Of a stretch of 42,036 bases of DNA, positions 19,663 to 29,786 are shown one piece after another (position 1 is the stretch's first letter; every line of letters begins with the position of its first letter). This DNA comes from Hydrogenophilaceae bacterium (GTDB lineage: Bacteria; Pseudomonadota; Alphaproteobacteria; Caulobacterales; Aquidulcibacteraceae), in contig JACAEE010000058.1 in the NCBI GenBank assembly GCA_013389015.1, forward strand, positions 1 to 42,036, given 5' to 3'. Position numbers and translations under genes: made by a program. The notes beneath the pieces were generated by a model that ran no database searches, was not told where the DNA came from, and saw only the letters and a list, made by a program, of their open reading frames with translations.

Positions 19663-21998
19663 AGATCGCGATGAGATCGCTGCTGGGCGCGTCGTGCGCG
19701 CTGCCCCTGTTCATGTTCACCGGCGGCGGGATCGCTGCGGCGCAAGAGGCGACTGAAGCGGAAGCGACGGACGAGACTACGATCGTGGTCACCGCGCGCC
19801 GGCGGGCGGAGAGCCTGCAGGACACGCCCGTGGCCGTCACCGTGATGACGGGCGAGGCGCTTGAGCGCCAACAAATCATCTCCACCACCGATCTCGATCA
19901 GGCCGCGCCCAACCTTCAATTCGCCGCCTACGGCACTTTGACGGGCAACAATTCGGCGGCGCAGGTCTTCATCCGCGGAATCGGGCAGACGGACGCGACC
20001 CCGGCCGTGGATCCCGGCGTGGGCGTCTATATCGACGACGTGTATATGGGCCGCGCCGTCGGCGCCGCCATGGAGTTCCGCGACGTCGACAGCGTCCAGG
20101 TGCTGCGCGGGCCGCAAGGCACGCTGTTCGGCCGCAACACCATCGGCGGGGCGGTGCTGATCACGACCAACGCGCCGGGCGAGGGCGCGGGCAACAGCAT
20201 CCGTGTGGGCCTCGGCGAGGACAATTTGCGTGAAGCCTATGGCGCGTTCGAGCTTCCGATCGGCGAGACGCTGGCTGCGCGGGTCGCGCTGGGCCTGCGC
20301 CAGCGCGACGGCTATGTCACGCGCGCGTTCGACGGCCTCGATCTCGGCGACGAGAACATGTATACGGGCCAGCTTGCCGTGCGGTGGACGCCATCGGACT
20401 CCTTCGAGATCACGATGCGCGCCGACTATACGGAGGAGGACGAGAACGGCTCGCCCTTCGTGTTCCGCTCGATCAACGAGACCGCTGCGTTTCCGATGAT
20501 CCAGAGCGCGGCGGCCGGGTGTCCGGGATCGACCTTCCCGCCGCCCGTGCCGGTTCCGATGATCGATGATCCGCGCTGCGCCAACGACTTCCAGGCGCTC
20601 GGCCCGTTCACCAACGGCGGCACTGCGCCGGCGTTCAGCACGCTGGAGACGAGCGGCGTCTCGCTGGTCGCGGAATGGGAGCTCAACGACGTCTTGACGT
20701 TGAAGTCGATCACCTCGGATCGTCATCTGGAATGGTCCGGCGCGCGCGACGCCGACAACACGCCGCTGACGATCCTCCACACCCGCTACCAGAGCCGAAG
20801 CGATCAGTTCAGCCAGGAACTCCAAGCCCTGATCGAGACCGATCGTTTGAGCGGCGTCGTCGGCTATTATTTTTTCGACGAGACGTCGTTCGATCGCCTG
20901 ATCGTGCCGCTGGGCGGCCCGGGGACCTCCTACGACACCCAACGCGTCAACCTGGACGCGGAGGCGTGGGCCGCGTTCACCAACTGGACGTTGGATCTGA
21001 CCGACGCGCTCAGCGTGTCGGCCGGCGTGCGCTACACCGAGGAGACAAAGGGCCTGCAGGCGACGATGTTCAACGTCGCAGGGGCGAACACGCCGGAGCC
21101 GCCGGCGCCAACCGCGCTCTGCGCGACCGCCGCGCCCACCGCCGGCTGCCTTTTCATCCTGACGAACCGATTCGAGCGTGAGTTCTCCTCCACCATCGGT
21201 TCGGCCAGCGCTCAGTATCGCTTCAATCCCGGATTCATGGCCTATCTGAGCTGGTCGCAGGGCTTCAAGAGCGGGGGATTCAATCAGCGCTACAACGCAC
21301 GCCCGCAGGCGAGCGGCGAGCCGATCTCGTTCAATGACGAGACCGCGGAGACGTACGAGCTCGGCTTCAAGTCCAATCCCGCGCCGGGCGTGCGCTTGAA
21401 CGGGGCGATCTTCTCGACCGAGTATGACGACATCCAGCTGACCTACAGGCTGGGCGTGGTGCCGTTGCTGTTCAACGCCGGCGTCGCCACGATCGAGGGG
21501 GCGGAGTTCGAACTGGCCGTCGCGCCGACGCCGGATTTCTTGTTGGACGCGAGCCTGTCCTATCTCGACGCGGGGTTCGACAGCATCAACAATCCCGCGC
21601 CGATCGGCGGCGTCACGCCGACATCGATCGCCACGCTCAACAGCGAACTGCCCTTTGCGCCGGAGTGGCAGGCGCATATCGGGCTGTCCTACACGTTCCA
21701 CCCGAGGTCGGGTCTGCTGCTCACGCCGCGCCTCGACCTGAGCTACACGGACAGCCAGTTCTTCGACGCCGGCAATTCGGCGAGCATCGCGCAGAACGAC
21801 GCCGTCACCGTGCTCAACGGCTCGCTCGCGCTGGAGCCGGAGGACAGCCGCTGGCGGATCATGCTGAGCGGAAACAACCTTACCGATGAACTCTACCCGG
21901 TCGCCGGCACGTCGTCGGAGACGACGGCGACCGGATACGCGGAAATCATCTACGCCCGCCCGCGCAGCTTCTGGGCGACGCTGTCCTACCGCTTCTGA
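19659..21998 (+). CDS. TonB-dependent outer-membrane receptor
   Basis: This 779-residue receptor starts with a signal peptide (about residues 1-28, ending GGGIAAAQ). A TonB box follows around TTIVVTARRR (40-49). The plug domain has the hallmark DVDSVQVLRGPQGTLFGRNT and IGGAVLITT, and a 22-strand barrel ends with the terminal aromatic LSYRF. Cys pairs in predicted extracellular loops (around residues 288-308 and 487-500) may form disulfides. The cargo is unknown. The context (MarR regulator, vanillin dehydrogenase and hydroxycinnamoyl-CoA lyase downstream) suggests uptake of lignin-derived aromatics, as for DdvT of Sphingobium. It overlaps the marR stop by 4 bases. Confidence 0.93.
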   Translation: MKIAMRSLLGASCALPLFMFTGGGIAAAQEATEAEATDETTIVVTARRRAESLQDTPVAVTVMTGEALERQQIISTTDLDQAAPNLQFAAYGTLTGNNSAAQVFIRGIGQTDATPAVDPGVGVYIDDVYMGRAVGAAMEFRDVDSVQVLRGPQGTLFGRNTIGGAVLITTNAPGEGAGNSIRVGLGEDNLREAYGAFELPIGETLAARVALGLRQRDGYVTRAFDGLDLGDENMYTGQLAVRWTPSDSFEITMRADYTEEDENGSPFVFRSINETAAFPMIQSAAAGCPGSTFPPPVPVPMIDDPRCANDFQALGPFTNGGTAPAFSTLETSGVSLVAEWELNDVLTLKSITSDRHLEWSGARDADNTPLTILHTRYQSRSDQFSQELQALIETDRLSGVVGYYFFDETSFDRLIVPLGGPGTSYDTQRVNLDAEAWAAFTNWTLDLTDALSVSAGVRYTEETKGLQATMFNVAGANTPEPPAPTALCATAAPTAGCLFILTNRFEREFSSTIGSASAQYRFNPGFMAYLSWSQGFKSGGFNQRYNARPQASGEPISFNDETAETYELGFKSNPAPGVRLNGAIFSTEYDDIQLTYRLGVVPLLFNAGVATIEGAEFELAVAPTPDFLLDASLSYLDAGFDSINNPAPIGGVTPTSIATLNSELPFAPEWQAHIGLSYTFHPRSGLLLTPRLDLSYTDSQFFDAGNSASIAQNDAVTVLNGSLALEPEDSRWRIMLSGNNLTDELYPVAGTSSETTATGYAEIIYARPRSFWATLSYRF

Positions 21999-22020
21999 GC
22001 CGGGGACTCTCGGGCTGGGC

Positions 22021-22052
22021 AGGCTGCGCGCTTCCTTTGAGGCGCGCAGCCT
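22021..22052 (+). terminator. Stem-loop after TonB receptor gene
   Basis: AGGCTGCGCGC (22021-22031) pairs perfectly with GCGCGCAGCCT (22042-22052) across a 10-base loop, beginning 22 bases after the receptor stop. No U-tract follows, so it is not a classical intrinsic terminator. It may stabilise or process the mRNA end, or work with Rho. Confidence 0.55.
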
Positions 22053-22089
22053 CTGGCGCTGGACGCGGCCCGGGCGGCCCCCGGCCCAG

Positions 22090-22125
22090 TTGATCGCCTG
22101 CGGTTAGATGGCTATAGAATATAGC
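22090..22125 (+). promoter_or_regulatory. Promoter with overlapping 15-base palindromic operator
   Basis: TTGATC (22090-22095), then 17 bases, then TATAGA (22113-22118) forms a good sigma-70-type promoter for the ALDH gene that starts at 22150. The perfect palindrome GCTATA-GAA-TATAGC (22111-22125) lies right across the -10 box. Such short AT-rich palindromes are typical MarR operators, and binding here would block transcription. The upstream region of the marR gene has a similar GATTCTATATAGC element (19050-19062). The regulator is inferred, not shown. Confidence 0.6.
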
Positions 22126-22149
22126 TAACTCGACAAGGGAGGTCGGGTC

Positions 22150-23547
22150 ATGAACTATCAGCGCATCAATCCCGTCACCGGGGAAGCCGCCAGCAGCACC
22201 CGCGCCATGACCCCGCAGGAGGCCGAGGCGGCCGCTGCGCGCGCGGGCGAGGCGTTTCCACAATGGGCGGCCCTGGGCCCCAACGCACGACGCGCCGTTC
22301 TGATGAAGGCGGCTGCGGCGCTGGAGGCGCGCAAGGACGCCTTCGTCGAGGCGATGATGGGCGAGATCGGCGCCACGGCCGGCTGGGCCATGTTCAACTT
22401 GATGCTGGCAGCGGGAATGGTGCGCGAGGCCGCCGCCCTCACGACCCAGATCGGCGGCGAGGTCATTCCATCGGACAAGCCCGGCTGCTTGGCGATGGCG
22501 CTACGCGAGCCGGTCGGGGTCATTCTGGGCGTCGCGCCGTGGAACGCGCCGATTATTCTCGGCGTCCGCGCGATCGCGGTTCCGCTGGCGTGCGGGAACG
22601 CCGTGATCTTGAAGGCGTCCGAGACCTGTCCACGCACGCATGAGTTGATCATCGAGGCGTTCGCCGAGGCGGGATTCCCGGACGGCGTCGTCACCGTGGT
22701 CACGAATGCGCCGGAAGACGCAGGCGCCGTCGTCGGCGCGCTGATCGACCATCCGGCGGTCAAGCGCATCAATTTCACCGGCTCCACCGCCGTCGGCAAG
22801 ATCATCGCCAAGCGCGCGGCGGAGCATCTGAAACCCTGCCTGCTCGAACTCGGCGGCAAGGCGCCGCTGATTGTGCTCGATGACGCCGATCTCGACGAAG
22901 CGGTGAAGGCCGCCGCGTTCGGCGCTTTCATGAACCAAGGCCAGATCTGCATGTCCACCGAGCGGATCATCGTCGTTGAGGAGGTCGCCGAGGAGTTCGC
23001 CGCGCGCTTCGCCGCAAAAGCCGCCTCGCTTGCGACGGGAGATCCGCGAAAGGGCGCCGCGCCGCTCGGCGCGGTCGTCGATCAGAAGACGGTGGCGCGC
23101 GTCAATGCGCTGATCGACGATGCGCTCGCCAAAGGCGCGCGCGTGCTGTGCGGGGGCAAGGCCGATACGGTGCTGATGCCCGCCACCGTCGTCGACGGCG
23201 TGACGGACGCAATGGCGATCTACAGCGACGAAAGCTTTGGGCCGGTCGTCGGATTGATCCGCGCCAAGAACGAGGCGGACGCAATCCGGCTGGCGAACGA
23301 CAGCGCCTACGGCCTCTCCGCCGCCGTGTTCACGCGCGACGCCGCGCGCGGGCTCAAGGTGGCGCGCCAGATCCGTTCGGGCATCTGCCACGTCAACGGC
23401 CCGACGGTGCATGACGAGCCGCAGATGCCGTTCGGCGGCCTCGGCGCTTCCGGCTATGGCCGCTTCGGCGGCAAGGCGGGGATCGATCAATTCACCGAGC
23501 TGCGCTGGATCACGATCGAGACGCAGCCAGGCCACTTTCCGATCTAA
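22150..23547 (+). CDS. NAD(P)-dependent aldehyde dehydrogenase, vanillin dehydrogenase-like
   Basis: This 465-residue ALDH has the active-site base Glu233 in LLELGGKAP and nucleophile Cys267 in MNQGQICMSTER. It also has the cofactor site WNAPIILGVRAIAVPLACGN, FTGSTAVGK (209-217) and ESFGPVV. The combination APWNAPIILG, GQICMSTERI and short length is typical of the vanillin/benzaldehyde/salicylaldehyde dehydrogenase group. The hydratase/lyase that releases vanillin from feruloyl-CoA follows after 24 bases, so vanillin oxidation to vanillate is the likely role. Ribosome site AAGGGAGG is just before the ATG. It is likely controlled by the palindrome at 22111-22125. Confidence 0.88.
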   Translation: MNYQRINPVTGEAASSTRAMTPQEAEAAAARAGEAFPQWAALGPNARRAVLMKAAAALEARKDAFVEAMMGEIGATAGWAMFNLMLAAGMVREAAALTTQIGGEVIPSDKPGCLAMALREPVGVILGVAPWNAPIILGVRAIAVPLACGNAVILKASETCPRTHELIIEAFAEAGFPDGVVTVVTNAPEDAGAVVGALIDHPAVKRINFTGSTAVGKIIAKRAAEHLKPCLLELGGKAPLIVLDDADLDEAVKAAAFGAFMNQGQICMSTERIIVVEEVAEEFAARFAAKAASLATGDPRKGAAPLGAVVDQKTVARVNALIDDALAKGARVLCGGKADTVLMPATVVDGVTDAMAIYSDESFGPVVGLIRAKNEADAIRLANDSAYGLSAAVFTRDAARGLKVARQIRSGICHVNGPTVHDEPQMPFGGLGASGYGRFGGKAGIDQFTELRWITIETQPGHFPI

Positions 23548-23571
23548 CGACAACGCGAAGGACGAAAATCC

Positions 23572-24444
23572 ATGCCAGCCAAGAAGGCGACGAAGCCCGC
23601 TGTCGCCGCACCAGACGCCGAGAAGGACACAGTCGCCTACGAGGTTCGCGGGCGCATCGCTTGGGTGAAATTCAATCGCCCGGATAAGCGCAATTGCATG
23701 AGCCCTGCGCTCAATCGCCAGATGATGCGCGTGCTCGACGCGCTTGAATACCGCGATGACGTCGGCGTTCTGGTGCTCGGCGGCGAGGGTTCGGCATGGT
23801 CGGCGGGCATGGATCTCAAAGAATACTTCCGCGAGACGGAAGCTGCGGGTCTGGGCGCGGTGCGCCAGTCCCAGCGTGAATCCTACGGCTGGTTTCGCCG
23901 CCTGCGCTGGTACCAGAAGCCCACGATTGCGATGGTCAATGGCTGGTGCTTCGGCGGCGGCTACGGCCCGTTGTTCGCCTGCGACCTCGCGTTCGCCGCC
24001 GAGGAAGCGAAGTTCGGCTTGTCGGAAATCAATTGGGGCATCCTGCCCGGCGGCGGCGCCAGCAAGATCGCCGCCGAATTGCTGTCGTTCCGGCGCGCGA
24101 TGTATCACGCCATGACCGGCGAGATGATCGACGGGCGCACCGCCGCCGAGTGGGGACTCGTCAATGAAGCCGTGCCGCTCGCGAAGCTCGAGGCGCGCGT
24201 CGCGGAGGTCGCCGCGATGCTGCTAGAGAAGAACCCCGTCGCGCTCAAGGCGACCAAGGATGCGATCCGCCGCGTGCGCGAGATGACCTACGACAACGCC
24301 GAGGATTATCTCGTGCGTGCGCAGGAGGCCGCCAATTCCTTCGACAATGACGGCCGCAAGGAAGGCATCCGCCAGTTCATTGACGAGAAGTCCTACAAGC
24401 CCGGGCTTGGCGCCTACGACGCCTCCAAGCGCTCGAGCGGATAA
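23572..24444 (+). CDS. ech: p-Hydroxycinnamoyl-CoA hydratase/lyase (feruloyl-CoA hydratase/lyase)
   Basis: This crotonase-fold enzyme hydrates feruloyl-, caffeoyl- or coumaroyl-CoA and then cleaves it to acetyl-CoA and the aldehyde (vanillin for ferulate). The 290-residue sequence closely follows the Pseudomonas fluorescens HCHL: NRPDKRNCMSPALNR, SAGMDLKEYFRE (oxyanion-hole Met80), MVNGWCFGGG (Gly129), catalytic Glu152 in FGLSEINWGI, and EDYL near the C-terminus with the conserved Tyr. A 15-20-residue Ala/Lys-rich extension precedes the family N-terminus. It lies 24 bases after the vanillin dehydrogenase-like gene, which consumes its product. The CoA-ester-forming synthetase is not adjacent. 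Confidence 0.92.
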   Translation: MPAKKATKPAVAAPDAEKDTVAYEVRGRIAWVKFNRPDKRNCMSPALNRQMMRVLDALEYRDDVGVLVLGGEGSAWSAGMDLKEYFRETEAAGLGAVRQSQRESYGWFRRLRWYQKPTIAMVNGWCFGGGYGPLFACDLAFAAEEAKFGLSEINWGILPGGGASKIAAELLSFRRAMYHAMTGEMIDGRTAAEWGLVNEAVPLAKLEARVAEVAAMLLEKNPVALKATKDAIRRVREMTYDNAEDYLVRAQEAANSFDNDGRKEGIRQFIDEKSYKPGLGAYDASKRSSG

Positions 24445-24578
24445 GGCTTCAGCAGGGCCTCTCGACGTTTCGCCGATGAACGGGCAGGCTGGCGAGGCCG
24501 ATCTTTCTGCGCGCACCGGCGGGCGACGGCGACGAAACAACGAAGGCGCGGCGCGCCCGTGGGGAGGAACACCGAGTC

Positions 24579-25886
24579 ATGAGCCAGAGTCCGATCGAGA
24601 TTCTTGCGCGCTCGCGCATGGGCGCGATGCAGTTCGTCGCAGTGGCGATGTGCGTCGCGCTGAACGCCTTGGACGGATTCGACGTTCTGGCGATCAGCTT
24701 CGCCGCGCCAGGCATCGCCGAGCAATGGGGCATCGATCGCGGCGCGCTGGGGGTCGTCTTGTCGATGGAGCTGATCGGCATGGCGGTGGGCTCCGTGCTG
24801 CTCGGCACGATCGCCGATCGCATCGGGCGCCGGCCGACGATCCTCTCGTGCCTGGCGCTGATGGCCGGCGGCATGGTCGGCGCAGCGCTGGCGCACAGCG
24901 TGGCGGAGTTGTCGGCGTATCGCCTGCTCACCGGGCTCGGCATCGGCGGCATGCTGGCCGCGATCAACGCCATGGCCGCCGAATACGCCAATCAGAAGAA
25001 CCGCAGCTTTGCGGTGACGATCATGGCCGCCGGCTATCCGCTCGGCGCCATTGCGGGCGGCTCGATCACGACGGTGCTGCTGACGCATTATCCCTGGCAG
25101 TCCGTGTTCGTGTTTGGGGCGGCGGCTACGGCCGTGTTCATTCCGCTCGTTTGGTTCCTGCTGCCGGAATCGGTCGAGTATCTGGCGCGCCGACAACCGC
25201 GCGGCGCGCTGGAGCGCATCAATCGCACGCTGCGTCGTATGGGGCATGAGACAGTCGAAACGCTGGCGCCGATCGAACAAGGGACGAAGAAGTCGGCCGG
25301 GATGGCGAGCCTATTTGCAGCGGATCTGCGCGTACGCACGCTCGTGCTGACGCTCGCCTACTTCGCCCACATCATGACGTTCTACTTCATCATCAAGTGG
25401 ATCCCCAAGATCGTCGTCGACATGGGCTACCATCCGTCGGAGGCGGCGGGCGTGCTGGTCTGGGCCAATGTCGGAGGAGCGAGCGGGGCGATCCTGCTGG
25501 GGCTGCTTTCGACGCGGATCAATGTGCGCTGGCTGGTGATCGGGGCGCTTGCAGTCGGCTTTGCGCTCGTGGCCTATTTTGGCCAAGGGCAAGCGGATCT
25601 GCGCGAACTCGCGCTCGTGGCCGCGTGCGCCGGCTTTTTCACCAACGCCGCTATCGTGGGGTTCTACGCGCTGATGGCGCTCGCATTCCCGACAGACGTG
25701 CGCGCCGGCGGCACCGGATTCGTGATCGGGGTAGGCCGTGGCGGCGCGGCGCTCGGCCCGATCGTCGCGGGCTATCTGTTCGTCGCCGGCGCCGGACTGG
25801 ATCTGGTGGCCATGGTCATGGCGTCAGGGTCGGTCGTGGCGGCGATTTCGCTGGTGGCGCTGCGGCTGCGGACCGCTCAATCCTGA
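24579..25886 (+). CDS. MFS aromatic acid:H+ symporter (AAHS family)
   Basis: This 435-residue inner-membrane transporter has about 12 hydrophobic segments. TM1 carries the ALDGFDVLAISFAAP motif, where the DGFD acids are needed for substrate transport in PcaK-like proteins. The loop 2-3 MFS signature is GTIADRIGRRPT (about residues 76-87), and LLTGLGIGGMLAAIN marks TM4. The AAHS family imports benzoate-type acids such as 4-hydroxybenzoate, protocatechuate or vanillate. It lies 134 bases after the hydratase/lyase gene in the same direction; I see no terminator there. Its last 10 bases overlap the end of the convergent marR gene. Confidence 0.9.
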   Translation: MSQSPIEILARSRMGAMQFVAVAMCVALNALDGFDVLAISFAAPGIAEQWGIDRGALGVVLSMELIGMAVGSVLLGTIADRIGRRPTILSCLALMAGGMVGAALAHSVAELSAYRLLTGLGIGGMLAAINAMAAEYANQKNRSFAVTIMAAGYPLGAIAGGSITTVLLTHYPWQSVFVFGAAATAVFIPLVWFLLPESVEYLARRQPRGALERINRTLRRMGHETVETLAPIEQGTKKSAGMASLFAADLRVRTLVLTLAYFAHIMTFYFIIKWIPKIVVDMGYHPSEAAGVLVWANVGGASGAILLGLLSTRINVRWLVIGALAVGFALVAYFGQGQADLRELALVAACAGFFTNAAIVGFYALMALAFPTDVRAGGTGFVIGVGRGGAALGPIVAGYLFVAGAGLDLVAMVMASGSVVAAISLVALRLRTAQS

Positions 25887-26302
25887 AGCTCGTCGAGAAG
25901 CGCCTGCAGCGCTTCGACGAAACCGGCGCGCGACGCGGGCGGAATCCGCGCGATCAGATCGCGTTCATGCTCCTGCATGGCGGCGAAGGCGGTTTCCGCC
26001 AGGCGCGCGCCAGCGCGCGTGAGGCTCAGCCCGAACGAGCGGCCGTCGACCGGCTTGCGCGCCACCAGATCGCGCGCCTCAAGACGCGCGATCAGCGGGG
26101 CCATGTTGGCGCTGACGATGCCGAGCATCTTGCCCAGTTCGCTCTGGGTTATGCCGCTGTTCTCGCCAATCACGACCAGCACGGAGGCCTCCGATGGGCG
26201 CAGCTCGAACTCCTCCAGACGCTCAGCCAGCCCGGCCATGGTCCAGGCCGAGACTCTGCGTATCGCGTACCCAGGATAACGCCGCAACGGATCGACAGGC
26301 AT
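25877..26302 (-). CDS. MarR-family transcriptional regulator
   Basis: This 141-residue MarR protein shows SEASVLVVIGENSG, the recognition region ITQSELGKMLGIVSANMAPLIARLEARDLV (residues 51-80, two abutting stretches), the wing KPVDGRSFGLSLTRAG and a helical C-terminus. It is convergent with the MFS transporter and overlaps it by 10 bases, so the transporter mRNA runs antisense into its 3' end. The likely target is the transporter or the hydroxycinnamate genes, with an aromatic acid or its CoA ester as ligand; this is inference. A GGCTATATGGG element just upstream of its ATG (26312-26322) recalls the palindrome before the vanillin dehydrogenase gene. Confidence 0.88.
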   Translation of the reverse strand: MPVDPLRRYPGYAIRRVSAWTMAGLAERLEEFELRPSEASVLVVIGENSGITQSELGKMLGIVSANMAPLIARLEARDLVARKPVDGRSFGLSLTRAGARLAETAFAAMQEHERDLIARIPPASRAGFVEALQALLDELQD

Positions 26303-26391
26303 CGCTCCCGCCCATATAGCCCAACACGGCGGCTAATGTGCGCGCAAGCGCAGCGAGATTCCAGAGCCGAGTGCGCTCGTAGTCGCCGCGC

Positions 26392-27375
26392 TCACGCGTC
26401 TTCGGTGTCAATCTCGGCTTGCGTAGCGGCATTGTAGCGCGGGCCGCTCACCGCGGCGGGGCTGATGAGCGCATCGAGCCACGCAAGGTCTTGCGGGGAC
26501 AGCTCGATCGCGCCGGCGCCTGCGTTCTCCTCCAGATGGCGCGCCGAGGTCGTGCCCGGTATGACGCTCAGGTCGGGGTCCTGGCGCAGCAGCCAGGCGA
26601 GCGCAAGTTGCGCGCGCGTGCAGCCGCGTTCCCGCGCCGCTTGGGCGAAGGCGCGCATCAGTTCGGCGTTGCGCGGCCAGTGCGGGGGCTGAAAGCGCGG
26701 CATCTGCGTGCGAATGTCGCGGGGGCTGAAGGACGAGGGATCGAGGTCGCCGGCGAGCGCCCCACGACCAAGCGGCGAGAACGCCACGAAGGCGACGCCG
26801 AGTTCGCGGCACGCGCGCAGCACCGCAATCTCAGGGTTGCGCGTCCACAGCGAGTATTCGCTTTGCACGGCGGCGATCGGATGGACCGCATGGGCCCGCC
26901 GCAGCGTGGCGGCTGAGACCTCGGAAAGGCCGATCATCCGCACCTTGCCCGCGCGCACGAGCCCGGCGAGCGCGCCGACGCTGTCTTCGATGGGCACGGT
27001 CTTGTCCCAGCGATGCAGGTAATAGAGGTCGATCACGTCGGTCTGCAGGCGCGACAGCGAGTCCTCGCACGTGCGCACGAGCGTTTCAGGGCGCCCGTCG
27101 ATGACGCGCTTTCCGTCAACGCCGGTCATGCCGCACTTGCTGGCGAGGAACACGCCGCTGCGGTGCGGCTTCAGCGCCTCGCCCACCAGGATTTCGTTGG
27201 CGCCGAATCCGTAGAGCGCGGCGGTGTCGAAATGCGTCACGCCAAGATCCAGCGCGCGGCGGATCACGCGCAAGGCCGCTTCGCGCGGGGGCGGCTCGCC
27301 ATAGGCATGGCTGAGATTCATGCAGCCGAGGCCGATTGCGGAGACGGTGGTCCCGCCGATATGCCGCTGCAGCAT
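26392..27375 (-). CDS. Aldo/keto reductase
   Basis: This 327-residue NADPH-dependent TIM-barrel oxidoreductase has the full catalytic tetrad Asp50 (HFDTAALYG), Tyr55, Lys80 (FLASKCG) and His121 (YYLHRWD). It also has the C-terminal cofactor site with VIPGTTSARHLEENAGA. It resembles the YdhF/Tas-like or AKR13-type general aldehyde reductases. It is the last gene of the minus-strand lig cluster, 75 bases after ligB. A role in reducing aromatic aldehydes or handling a ring-cleavage semialdehyde is possible, but the substrate cannot be read from the sequence. The SDR-like relic at 27392-27460 sits just upstream. Confidence 0.88.
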   Translation of the reverse strand: MLQRHIGGTTVSAIGLGCMNLSHAYGEPPPREAALRVIRRALDLGVTHFDTAALYGFGANEILVGEALKPHRSGVFLASKCGMTGVDGKRVIDGRPETLVRTCEDSLSRLQTDVIDLYYLHRWDKTVPIEDSVGALAGLVRAGKVRMIGLSEVSAATLRRAHAVHPIAAVQSEYSLWTRNPEIAVLRACRELGVAFVAFSPLGRGALAGDLDPSSFSPRDIRTQMPRFQPPHWPRNAELMRAFAQAARERGCTRAQLALAWLLRQDPDLSVIPGTTSARHLEENAGAGAIELSPQDLAWLDALISPAAVSGPRYNAATQAEIDTEDA

Positions 27376-27391
27376 GGCGCGCGAACCCGGC

Positions 27392-28705
<1,314 letters not shown>

Positions 28706-28752
28706 TAAGCGATCTCCTCAGGAGCGGGGCGGAAATCTCGTCGACGCGACGC

Positions 28753-29772
28753 TCATCTGCCTTGCGCTTTCAATAGGGCGTCAAGGCGCGGATAGACGCG
28801 GCGCGCATTCAATTCGAACACCTTGCGCTTGTCCTGCTCCGAGATCGGGAGCGCATCGATGTAGCGCTTGGTGTCGTCGAAATAGAAGCCGGTCTCGGGG
28901 TCGACGCCGCGCACCGCGCCGACCATCTCCGAGCCGAACAGGATGTTGTCGACGTCGATCACGCGAAACAGGAGATCGATCCCGGGCTGGTGATAGACGC
29001 AAGTGTCGAAGAAGACGTTCTTCATGACATGCTCGCGCGGATGCGGCTTCTTGAGCATGTCGGCGAGGCCGCGATAGCGCCCCCAATGATAGGGAACCGC
29101 GCCTCCCCCGTGCGGGATGATGAACCGCAAGGTGGGGAAGTCGGCGAACAAGTCGCCTTCCAGGAATTGCATGAACGCGGTGGTGTCGGCATTGATGTAA
29201 TGCGCGCCGGTGGCGTGGAAGTTCGGATTGCATGAACCCGAGACATGGATCATCGCCGGGACGTCGAGCTCGACCATCGTTTCAAAGAACGGACGCCAGG
29301 CCTTGTCGGTGAGCGGGGGCGCGGTCCAATGGCCCCCGGAGGGATCGGGATTGAGGTTGCAGCCGACGAAGCCGAGTTCGCGAACGCAGCGTTCGAGCTC
29401 GGCTATGGAGTTCTCGATCGGAACGCCCGGCGATTGCGGCAGCTGGCAGACGCCGACGAAAGCGCTCGGATAGAGATCGACCACCCGCTTGATGAGGTCG
29501 TTGCAGGCGCGGGTCCAGGCCTGGGAGACGCGCTCGTCTCCAACATGGTGGGCCATGGCCGAGGCGCGGGGCGAGAAGATGGTCATGTCCGCGCCGCGCT
29601 CCTTGATGAGGCGCAGCTGGTTCTGCTCGATCGTCTCGCGAATCTGGTCGTCCGAAATGGCGGGATAGGGCGGGGCTGCGCCGCCCGCCTTAAAGGCGGC
29701 CTTCTGCGCTTCGCGCCACAGATTGTGCGGTTCGGGCGCGGTGGTGTAGTGGCCGTGGCAGTCGATGATCAT
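28753..29772 (-). CDS. ligJ: 4-Oxalomesaconate hydratase
   Basis: LigJ adds water to 4-oxalomesaconate to give 4-carboxy-4-hydroxy-2-oxoadipate. The 339-residue amidohydrolase-fold protein has metal ligands His6 and His8 (MIIDCHGHY), His176 (MIHVSGS) and Glu282 (LFGSEMVGAVRG), plus probable catalytic His221 (IIPHGGGA). The last three are each about two residues before their Sphingobium LigJ counterparts. Glu replaces the Asp usual in this superfamily, a LigJ hallmark. It is the upstream gene of the ligJ-ligA-ligB operon. A short flavoprotein-like relic ends 14 bases before its ATG. Confidence 0.92.
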   Translation of the reverse strand: MIIDCHGHYTTAPEPHNLWREAQKAAFKAGGAAPPYPAISDDQIRETIEQNQLRLIKERGADMTIFSPRASAMAHHVGDERVSQAWTRACNDLIKRVVDLYPSAFVGVCQLPQSPGVPIENSIAELERCVRELGFVGCNLNPDPSGGHWTAPPLTDKAWRPFFETMVELDVPAMIHVSGSCNPNFHATGAHYINADTTAFMQFLEGDLFADFPTLRFIIPHGGGAVPYHWGRYRGLADMLKKPHPREHVMKNVFFDTCVYHQPGIDLLFRVIDVDNILFGSEMVGAVRGVDPETGFYFDDTKRYIDALPISEQDKRKVFELNARRVYPRLDALLKAQGR

Positions 29773-29786
29773 CAGCAGTCGCTCTG

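Noticed and set aside
19593-21701. 702-codon open frame antisense to the TonB receptor
   Set aside because: Arg/His/Gly-rich composition typical of shadow frames; no ribosome site, and the receptor on the other strand is unambiguous.
22501-24108. 535-codon antisense frame spanning the ALDH and hydratase/lyase genes
   Set aside because: It runs across two real genes and their gap, with low-complexity composition and no motif.
26392-27375. Aldo/keto reductase as a substitute for LigC
   Set aside because: LigC is a Gfo/Idh/MocA-type dehydrogenase and the AKR would favour reduction; nothing in the sequence supports oxidation of the ring-cleavage semialdehyde.
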